This document shows positions 58,278-64,000 of a stretch of 64,000 bases of DNA, piece after piece. Made by a program: the position numbers and the translations under genes. The DNA comes from Micromonospora sp. BL4 (GTDB taxonomy: Bacteria > Actinomycetota > Actinomycetes > Mycobacteriales > Micromonosporaceae): positions 1 through 64,000 of the forward strand of contig NZ_RCVJ01000181.1 in the NCBI RefSeq assembly GCF_003667505.1. The letters run 5' to 3'. Under the pieces are notes generated by a model. That model ran no database searches, was not told the origin of the DNA, and saw only the letters and a program-made list of their open reading frames with translations. The stretch's first letter is position 1. Every line of letters starts with the position of its first letter.

Positions 58278-59444
58278 GTGGCGAGTCAGGGTCAGCGTTT
58301 CCGGCGCAAGGCGCTCCGCCGGGGATACAAGGTCGACGAGGTGGATGCCTTCCTCGACCGGGTCGAGGCGACGCTCGACGGCCGGCAGGTCGGCGCGCCG
58401 GTGGCCTCCCAGGAGGTCCACGACGTCGTCTTCCGGGTCCGGTTCAACGGCTACGACGAGTGGCAGGTCGACCTGCACCTGGACCGGGTCGAGCGGCAGC
58501 TGGCCGAGCTTGAGGAGCGCGGCGCAGCCGGGCGCGGCGGCGACCCCCGGATGGGTCCGCCGGACCGGATGGGCCCGCCGATGCGCGACGACCGCGGCAT
58601 GGTTCCGCAGCCGATGCCGCCCCGGCCGATGCCGGCGCAGGCCGGCCCGCCCGACCGCTACGGCCGGTACGACGAGCCGACCGGCGCGTTCGCCGGTGGG
58701 TACGACGCCCCTCGGGGCGGTTACGACGCGCCGCGTGGCCCGGGCGGCCCGCCCGGTCCGGGCCCGATGGGTCCCGGCGGGCCGATGGGCGGGCACGGCG
58801 TCCCGCCGCGTGGCCTGCCGGCCGGTCCCGGTGGCTACGGCCAGGACGACCAGCGGATGCCCGGTGGCTACGGCCCCGACGACCAGCGTGCGCCCGGCGG
58901 GTACGGGCAGGACGACCAGCGTGCGCCCGGTGGCTACGGCCCCGACGACCAGCGCGCGCCCGGTGGCTACCCGCCGGAGGAGCCGCGTTTCGACGGTTTC
59001 GAGGCCGGTCGGCACGGTCGTGCCGACATGACCGCTGAGATCCGGATGCCCGAGCGGGACCTGCGGGACATGCGCCGTGGCCCGGCCGGTCCGCCCCCGA
59101 TGCCGCAGCAGGGCATGGGTGGTCCGCCGATGGCCGGTCCGCCCGCCGTGGCCGGCCCGCCGATGGGTGGTCCGCCGATGGCCGGCCCTCCCGGCAGCGA
59201 CCTGTACCGCGTCGACCAGATCCGGCGTCGCTTCCAGGTGCGCCGGTTCGGCAGCGGGTACGACCCGGACCAGGTCGACCGCTTCTTCGACACCCTGCTG
59301 GGCGGCATGCAGGGCCGCAACCCGATGCCGGTCAACCCGAAGGACCTGGACACGCTCCGGTTCGGTCTGGTGCCCGGGGGCTACTTCGAGGCCGAGGTCG
59401 ACGCCGCGCTCAAGGACGTGCAGGACATTCTCTTCGGGCGCTGA
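58278..59444 (+). CDS. Protein with two DivIVA-type motifs joined by a Gly/Pro-rich linker
   Basis: The 388-aa protein begins and ends with DivIVA-like motifs. The N-terminal one is FRRKALRRGYKVDEVDAFLD (about 8-27). The C-terminal one is RRFGSGYDPDQVDRFFDTLL. Between them lies a 240-residue Gly/Pro/Asp/Met-rich linker with five 11-residue PGGYGxDDQRA units. Repeated DivI1A-type motifs of this kind are seen in actinobacterial proteins of unknown function. DivIVA proteins recognise negatively curved membrane at poles, so a polar-growth role is possible but not shown. GTG 58278 is 31 nt after rlmN, preceded by AGGAG. Confidence 0.82.
   Translation: MASQGQRFRRKALRRGYKVDEVDAFLDRVEATLDGRQVGAPVASQEVHDVVFRVRFNGYDEWQVDLHLDRVERQLAELEERGAAGRGGDPRMGPPDRMGPPMRDDRGMVPQPMPPRPMPAQAGPPDRYGRYDEPTGAFAGGYDAPRGGYDAPRGPGGPPGPGPMGPGGPMGGHGVPPRGLPAGPGGYGQDDQRMPGGYGPDDQRAPGGYGQDDQRAPGGYGPDDQRAPGGYPPEEPRFDGFEAGRHGRADMTAEIRMPERDLRDMRRGPAGPPPMPQQGMGGPPMAGPPAVAGPPMGGPPMAGPPGSDLYRVDQIRRRFQVRRFGSGYDPDQVDRFFDTLLGGMQGRNPMPVNPKDLDTLRFGLVPGGYFEAEVDAALKDVQDILFGR
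58827..58970 (+). repeat. 33-bp tandem repeat in the DivIVA-motif protein
   Basis: Four full units encode PGGYG(Q/P)DDQR(A/M), followed by a diverged fifth (PGGYPPEEPRF). The linker length is likely to vary between strains. Confidence 0.85.
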
Positions 59445-59459
59445 CCCGACGCGTACGGA

Positions 59460-59493
59460 CGAGGGCCCGTCCCCGGGTGGGGGCGGGCCCTCG
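59460..59493. terminator. Bidirectional terminator hairpin
   Basis: CGAGGGCCCG (59460-59469) pairs with 59484-59493. An inner CCCC/GGGG stem extends it. It lies between the convergent DivIVA-motif and DUF2631-like genes. Confidence 0.8.
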
Positions 59494-59529
59494 GCGTCGT
59501 CGGCCGGTCGTCCGGCGGCGGGCGCTCGA

Positions 59530-59751
59530 TCAGGAGCGCAGACCGTTGCGGCGCAGCACGGCGTCGCCGATCACGATGACCAGCAGCAGCACGGCCAGGC
59601 CGACCAGCCAGATGTCCTCGACCCTGCCCTCGTGGTTGCCGCAGATCATCGCCAGCAGCGCCAGCGCGGTGAGGACCGCGCCGATCCGTCCGGACTTACG
59701 GTGCCCGGGCTTGCGCTGATCTGGCGACGTTACCGGCTCGCTTCCTGCCAC
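59530..59751 (-). CDS. Small membrane protein, DUF2631-like
   Basis: The 73-aa product starts VAGSEPVTSPDQRKPGHRKS and has two transmembrane helices (about 21-36 and 49-66) joined by a short loop (GNHEGRVEDI). It ends RRNGLRS. The EPVTSPDQ start and VLRRNGLR end are what I recall for DUF2631, a small actinobacterial family often near rlmN or dxr. The function is unknown. GTG 59751 with AAGGA upstream is used instead of a longer frame. Confidence 0.75.
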   Translation of the reverse strand: MAGSEPVTSPDQRKPGHRKSGRIGAVLTALALLAMICGNHEGRVEDIWLVGLAVLLLVIVIGDAVLRRNGLRS

Positions 59752-59948
59752 TGTCGGTCCTTCCCTCGCGATCGGATCTCCGGTTAGTCTGGCACGCCTC
59801 CTGCCCGGTGCAGCGCGGTGGGGGTTTCCCGGGCAACGGGCCCGCCCATCCGGGCCGGACGGCACTACGGGCGTCGCGAGGCGGCGGTCAGACTCCCTCC
59901 GGTAGCGTTTGGCGTACACCTGATTGTCTGTTTGAGGGGGACTGTGCG

Positions 59949-61529
59949 GTGCGAGTGACCGGAACCGGGCACGCCAGCATGCGGATCGACACGGCCGCGG
60001 GCAGCATCCTGTGCGACCCGTGGGTCAACCCGGCCTACTTCGCGTCCTGGTTTCCATTTCCGGACAATTCCCTGCTCGACTGGGAGACTTTGGGTCAGGT
60101 CGACTACCTGTACGTCTCCCACCTGCACCGGGACCACTTCGACGTGAAGCACCTGCGGGACTTCATCTCCAAGGACGCCACGGTCCTGCTCCCGGAGTTT
60201 CCCACCTCCGAGATGGAGGACGAGCTGCGGGCGCTGGGCTTCACGAAGTTCCTGAAGGCGCCCAACGAGCAGGTCGTGGAGCTGCCCGGCGGCTTGAAGA
60301 TCATGATCCAGGCGTTGACCAGCCCCACCGACGGCCCGATCGGCGATTCCTCGCTCTGGGTGGAGTACGACGGGGTGCGGCTGCTGAACCAGAACGACGC
60401 CCGCCCGACCGATCTCAGCGTCTTCGCCGAGCTGGGGCACGTGCACGCGCACCTGCTCCAGTTCTCCGGCGCGATCTGGTATCCGATGGTCTACGAGTTG
60501 CCGCAGGCGGCGAAGACCGCGTTCGGCAAGCAGAAGCGCGACCGGCAGTTCGACCGGACGTGGCGCTACATCGACGACCTGACGGCGTCGCACGTCTTCC
60601 CGATCGCCGGCCCGCCGTGCTTCCTGGACGACGCGCTGTGGCAGTTCAACGACATCCACGGCGACGAGGGCAACATCTTCCCCGACCAGTCCGTCTTCAT
60701 GGCGGAGTACGCCAAGGTCGGCGGGACCAACGGGATCGTGCTGCTGCCGGGCAGCGTCGCCGAGGTCACCACCGAGGGCGCGACCACCACCCACCCGGTG
60801 CCGGTCGACGAGTTCTTCGCGAACAAGGTCGCCCACCTGGAGGAGATGCGGGAGCGCAAGCGGCCCGTCATCGAGGCGGAGAAGGCGTCCTGGCGGCACC
60901 CCGAGGTGGATGTGCTCGCCCAGATGAAGAGCCGGATCGAGCCGCTGCTCGACGAGTCGATCTACCTGGCCAAGGGCGTCGGCGGGCCGGTCCGCTTCGA
61001 CCTGGTGGGCTACGACGGTGAGAGCGTCGAGTCGATCGTGGTGGACTTCCCGGGCAAGGAGGTCCGGCCGTACGCCGACGAGAAGGTCCGCTACCGGTTC
61101 CGTACCGAGCGGTCGCTGATCGAGCACCTGCTCTTCATCGACGAGGTGGACTGGGTCAACTCGCTCTTCCTCTCCTGCCGGTTCTCGGCGGCGCGGATCG
61201 GCCAGTACAACGAGTTCGTCTACGCGTTCTTCAAGTGCCTCTCCGAGGAGCGGCTCCAGTACGCCGAGGGCTGGTACGACGAGCACGAGCGAACCACCGA
61301 CGCCGAGGACATCACCCTGGGCGACTGGGTGGTGCAGCGGCGCTGCCCGCACCTGAAGGCGGACCTGACCCGCTTCGGCATCGTCGAGGGTGACCAGCTC
61401 ACCTGCCAGCTGCACGGTTGGCGGTTCGACCTGCCCAGTGGCCGCTGCCTGACGAGCGTCGGGCACAAGGTCCGCGCCCACCGCGTGGACGCGGAGACCC
61501 CGGCGCCGGCGGGCGAGGCGCTGAGCTGA
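59949..61529 (+). CDS. Metallo-beta-lactamase-fold/Rieske fusion protein
   Basis: The 526-aa protein joins an N-terminal metallo-beta-lactamase-like domain (about 1-300; metal ligands His58, His60, Asp62, His63 in SHLHRDHFD) to a C-terminal Rieske [2Fe-2S] domain. The cluster ligands are Cys466/His468 (CPH) and Cys486/His489 (CQLH), all intact. In CMP-sialate hydroxylase the same two domains occur in the opposite order, Rieske first. Most bacterial Rieske oxygenases pair with a catalytic START-like domain, so this is a different enzyme type. No ferredoxin or reductase partner is adjacent. The GTG start follows AGGGGGA. It could hydroxylate or oxidise a sugar or nucleotide substrate; that is inference. 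Confidence 0.88.
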   Translation: MRVTGTGHASMRIDTAAGSILCDPWVNPAYFASWFPFPDNSLLDWETLGQVDYLYVSHLHRDHFDVKHLRDFISKDATVLLPEFPTSEMEDELRALGFTKFLKAPNEQVVELPGGLKIMIQALTSPTDGPIGDSSLWVEYDGVRLLNQNDARPTDLSVFAELGHVHAHLLQFSGAIWYPMVYELPQAAKTAFGKQKRDRQFDRTWRYIDDLTASHVFPIAGPPCFLDDALWQFNDIHGDEGNIFPDQSVFMAEYAKVGGTNGIVLLPGSVAEVTTEGATTTHPVPVDEFFANKVAHLEEMRERKRPVIEAEKASWRHPEVDVLAQMKSRIEPLLDESIYLAKGVGGPVRFDLVGYDGESVESIVVDFPGKEVRPYADEKVRYRFRTERSLIEHLLFIDEVDWVNSLFLSCRFSAARIGQYNEFVYAFFKCLSEERLQYAEGWYDEHERTTDAEDITLGDWVVQRRCPHLKADLTRFGIVEGDQLTCQLHGWRFDLPSGRCLTSVGHKVRAHRVDAETPAPAGEALS

Positions 61530-61569
61530 TTCCGCCCCCCGCCGCCCCTGGGGGGTCGATTCTGGTGGT

Positions 61570-62271
61570 GTGGCGGCGGGGGCGGACGCGCAGGAGACCG
61601 AGTACCGGTACGGGCGCGGCCGGGAGATGGCTCGGGACGCCGCCCGGGTGGAGACGTTCAGCGACGGGGTCTTCGCCGTCGTGCTGACGGTGATGGCCGT
61701 CGAGCTGCTCCAGACCGGTCCGGCCCGGGAGAGCGGGCGGGAGCTTCCGGACGCCCTCGCCCACGCCTGGCCGTCCTACCTGGCGTACGTGATCACCTTC
61801 GCGATCGCCGGACAGGTCTGGATCGCCCACCACAACCTGTGGCGGTACGTGGTCCGGGTCGACCAGTTGCTGCTGGTCTTCAACCTGCTCGTGCTGCTGT
61901 TCATCGCCACGATCCCGTTCACCGCCGACCTGCTGTCGGACAACCTGCGCGGTGGTGCGACCGAGCAGCGGCTGACCGCCGCCCTCTACGTCGGGACCGT
62001 GCTGGGTGAGGCGCTCTTCGTCAATCTGAGCTGGTGGTGGGCCCGCCGACGCGGGCTGCTCCGCCCCGACCTGGATCCCCGGCTGGTCCGGGCGGTCGCA
62101 CGGCGGATCCTGCTCAAGCCCCTGCTCTACCTGATCGCCTTCGCCATCGTCTTCGTCGACCCCATCCTCAGCCTCTGCGCGTACCTCCTGCTGGTCGCCT
62201 TCTACCTGATCGGGGGTCCCGGTGACCTGCGGCCGTCCGCCGGCTCGTCCCGGCGCGGGTCAGCGGCCTAG
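61570..62271 (+). CDS. TMEM175-family potassium-channel-like membrane protein
   Basis: This 233-aa protein has about six hydrophobic segments and the TMEM175 (DUF1211) opening motif RVETFSDGVFAVVLTV with the characteristic FSDGVFA, located at about residues 27-43. Bacterial members form tetrameric potassium-selective channels with two repeats, or one repeat per subunit. The start is uncertain: GTG 61570 gives a 19-residue N-terminal extension, ATG 61627 would begin closer to the motif but has poor ribosome-site spacing. Its 3' end overlaps the convergent oxidoreductase gene by 12 nt. Confidence 0.82.
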   Translation: MAAGADAQETEYRYGRGREMARDAARVETFSDGVFAVVLTVMAVELLQTGPARESGRELPDALAHAWPSYLAYVITFAIAGQVWIAHHNLWRYVVRVDQLLLVFNLLVLLFIATIPFTADLLSDNLRGGATEQRLTAALYVGTVLGEALFVNLSWWWARRRGLLRPDLDPRLVRAVARRILLKPLLYLIAFAIVFVDPILSLCAYLLLVAFYLIGGPGDLRPSAGSSRRGSAA

Positions 62272-63855
62272 GTCGGTGAGGATGCGGCGGGCGGCGTTGT
62301 GGCCGGCGGCGCCGATCACGCTGCCGGCCGGGTGGCAGCCGGCGCTGCCGGCGTACACGCCGTCGATCCCGGTGGCGTACGGCATCCGGTCGGCGAACGA
62401 GACGGTGTTGTCGACGTGGTGGATGTGCCCGCCGGTGATGCCGAAGTGGGCCTCGATGCCCGGTGGGGGCAGCGGCACCGCGTCGGCGATCAGGTCGGCG
62501 GTGCCCGGGGCGTACCGCTCGACGATCCCGATCAGCCGGTCGACGTAGCCGGGCAGGGCCTCGTCCCAGGTGGTGCCGGTCAGCTCGTAGGGGACCGACT
62601 GCACGAACAGCGCCGACGAGTGGTGCCCCGCGGCGTCGGAGAGCGACGGGTCGACGGTGGTGTGCAGGTACCACTCGATGGTCGGCTCCGCCGGCAGCCG
62701 TCCGGCCTGCACGTCCGCCCACATGGCGCGCAGTGCGGCCATCGGCGAGGTGGCGTCGCCGCCGACCAGCGACGCCGAGCCGGGCAGCAGGTGGATGGTC
62801 GAGCCGAACGGGCTCGGCGTGCCGGGTGGCAGGCAGGAGAAGTGCGGCAGCCCGGTCAGCGCCAGATTGAGCTTGAGGGTGGTGCCGGGGCGGCGGACCG
62901 CCGCCATCCGCTCACCGAGCGACGCCGGCAGCGCCCCGTCGGGCAACAGGTCTATCAACCGGTACGGGTCACACGCGCCGAGCACCACCCGGGCGGCGAC
63001 CTGCCGCCCGTCGGCGAGCACGACACCGCTCGCCGCGCCGCCGTCCAGGGCCACCGCGGTTACCGAGGTACCCGTCAGGATGGTCGCGCCGGCGGCGCGG
63101 GCGGCGTCGGCGAAGGTGCGCGACACGGTGCCCATGCCGCCCTCGGCGATCATCCAGGTGCCACCCGAACCGGGAAGCCTGCACATGTTGTGCACGAGAA
63201 AGTTGTGACCGGTTCCCGGGTCGTCCGGGCCGGCGTTCAGCCCGGAGAGCCCGTCGGTGACCGCGTACATGCTGACCAGCAGCTCGGAGCGGAACTCGAA
63301 CCGGGCCAGGTAGTCCGCGACCGAGCCCTGCACCAGGTCGACGAAGACCTGCCGCAGCGCCGGACGGACGTGTCGGTCGGCGGTCTCCTGTGCCGTGAGC
63401 GGCTCGGCGAGCCAGGCCGGGGCGAGATCCTCGCGCAGCGCGGCCAGCTCGGCCTGCATGGCGTCGTCGGCGGCCACGTCGGCGGGGGAGAAGAACTCGG
63501 CGAGCTGGGCCCGGGTCGCCGCCGTGTCACTGCCGAAGAGCAGGTACGGCGAGCCGAGGCCGCCCGGCGTGGGCAGGAAGTAGTGCGGGTCGCGGCGCAG
63601 CACCGGGATCCGCACGTCGAGGGTGGTGAGCAGTTCCGGCGGCATCAGCCCGAGCAGGTACGAGCCGGTGGAGTGGCGCAGCCCCGGCACCTTCGGGAAC
63701 GGGTTCTCGGTGCGGGTCGCGCCGCCGATCACGTCGGCGGCCTCCAGCACCAGGACGTCCAGGCCGGCGCGGGCCAGCAGGATGGCGGAGACCAGACCGT
63801 TGTGCCCCGCACCGACGATCACGACGTCGGCGCGGCCGGGAAGTTCGCTGCTCAT
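62260..63855 (-). CDS. Phytoene-desaturase-like FAD oxidoreductase
   Basis: The 531-aa enzyme has an N-terminal Rossmann dinucleotide fold (VVIVGAGHNGLVSAILLA, LEAADVIGGATRT). The C-terminal FAD-binding motif is GIDGVYAGSAGCHPAGSVIG. This is the phytoene desaturase/amine oxidase superfamily, closest in style to the PYROXD2/CrtI-like group. No carotenoid synthesis genes accompany it, so the substrate is unknown and may not be a carotenoid. ATG 63855 is preceded by a TAGGCT element and no ribosome site. Confidence 0.87.
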   Translation of the reverse strand: MSSELPGRADVVIVGAGHNGLVSAILLARAGLDVLVLEAADVIGGATRTENPFPKVPGLRHSTGSYLLGLMPPELLTTLDVRIPVLRRDPHYFLPTPGGLGSPYLLFGSDTAATRAQLAEFFSPADVAADDAMQAELAALREDLAPAWLAEPLTAQETADRHVRPALRQVFVDLVQGSVADYLARFEFRSELLVSMYAVTDGLSGLNAGPDDPGTGHNFLVHNMCRLPGSGGTWMIAEGGMGTVSRTFADAARAAGATILTGTSVTAVALDGGAASGVVLADGRQVAARVVLGACDPYRLIDLLPDGALPASLGERMAAVRRPGTTLKLNLALTGLPHFSCLPPGTPSPFGSTIHLLPGSASLVGGDATSPMAALRAMWADVQAGRLPAEPTIEWYLHTTVDPSLSDAAGHHSSALFVQSVPYELTGTTWDEALPGYVDRLIGIVERYAPGTADLIADAVPLPPPGIEAHFGITGGHIHHVDNTVSFADRMPYATGIDGVYAGSAGCHPAGSVIGAAGHNAARRILTDLGR

Positions 63856-63863
63856 GCCGCGGC

Positions 63864-63869
63864 AGCCTA
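63864..63869 (-). promoter_or_regulatory. Candidate leaderless -10 for the FAD oxidoreductase
   Basis: TAGGCT on the minus strand lies 8 nt before the ATG at 63855. No ribosome site is visible. Confidence 0.45.
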
Positions 63870-63922
63870 GCCGGAGCCGTCCGCCAGGTCAGCCCCTTCG
63901 CCCGGTCCCGCGAACCCCCTGG

Positions 63923-64000
63923 TCAACTCTGCCGTCGGGCGCGCCAGCCGGACAGGGCCAGGGTCGCCGAGTAGCCGGCCAGGACGATCACGTGGAACAG
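63923..64000 (-). CDS. C-terminal end of a membrane protein (partial)
   Basis: Only the last 25 codons are in the window. They encode LFHVIVLAGYSATLALSGWR followed by ARRQS, a hydrophobic helix with a basic cytoplasmic end, as at the C-terminus of ABC-2-type permeases. The rest of the gene lies beyond the right edge. A permease assignment is a guess. Confidence 0.5.
   Translation of the reverse strand: MFHVIVLAGYSATLALSGWRARRQS

Noticed and set aside
62260..63855. The FAD oxidoreductase as a carotenoid desaturase (crtI)
   Set aside because: No crtB, crtE or cyclase genes are adjacent, and the sequence fits the broader phytoene-desaturase-like group rather than a confident CrtI.

Overview
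The window is about 64 kb of very GC-rich chromosomal DNA from an actinomycete. It most likely belongs to the Micromonosporaceae (Micromonospora/Salinispora group). The grounds are frequent GTG starts, actinobacterial small proteins (DUF2469, DUF2631-like, a 64-aa coiled-coil protein), and the order of the conserved genes, which from memory matches the actinobacterial rsmD-coaD ... smc-ftsY-amt-glnB-glnD-ffh-rpsP-trmD-rplS-lepB-rnhB ... rpsB-tsf-pyrH-frr-cdsA-rlmN backbone. The genus is an inference; no 16S gene is present.

Layout. 1-6.4 kb: the end of a secreted surface protein, then rsmD-coaD, a DivIVA-like coiled-coil protein, and DUF177-rpmF-plsX-rnc-mutM, a translation, lipid and DNA-repair run in which several genes overlap. 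6.6-11.6 kb: accessory envelope genes (MMPL exporter, GH114 lipoprotein, CAP-domain protein) and a small coiled-coil protein. 12-16.2 kb: smc and a HAD phosphatase. 16.3-21.3 kb: a minus-strand block with a DinB-like protein, a universal stress protein, a MarR-controlled MFS drug exporter and a PhoD-like phosphatase. 21.4-31.7 kb: ftsY, a kinase-like protein, the nitrogen module amt-glnB-glnD behind a GlnR-type box, a NarL-type two-component system and ffh. 31.8-35.7 kb: amidohydrolase, TetR regulator, an unusual archaeal-type proS and DUF402. 36-41.9 kb: rpsP-khpA-rimM-trmD-rplS, two signal peptidases, Nudix, rnhB and DUF2469. 42-49.6 kb: mostly minus strand, with a sulfite-oxidase-like enzyme, an M23 peptidase (+), a class V aminotransferase, and xerC-dprA-comM-yraN. 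49.8-59.4 kb: a repeat-rich membrane protein, rpsB-tsf-pyrH-frr, a secreted protein, cdsA, rlmN and a double DivIVA-motif protein. 59.5-64 kb: a DUF2631-like protein, a metallo-beta-lactamase/Rieske fusion, a TMEM175-like channel, a carotenoid-desaturase-like oxidoreductase and the end of a membrane protein.

How it works together. The core is translation (S2, S16, L19, L32, EF-Ts, RRF, ProRS, RimM, TrmD, RsmD, RlmN), protein targeting and export (Ffh, FtsY, two LepB), chromosome maintenance (SMC, XerC, DprA, ComM, RnhB, MutM) and phospholipid synthesis (PlsX, CdsA). Nitrogen sensing (Amt, PII, GlnD) forms one regulated unit.

The most notable non-coding signals are: a 42-44 bp near-palindrome present twice, 21.7 kb apart; a palindrome that appears to encode the first residues of GlnD; a recurring -10-like hexamer 6-8 nt before start codons lacking a clear ribosome site, suggesting leaderless mRNAs; paired MarR-type operators; and strong hairpins at most gene junctions where convergent or operonic transcription should stop. 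I found no CRISPR array, tRNA, rRNA, insertion sequence or prophage.
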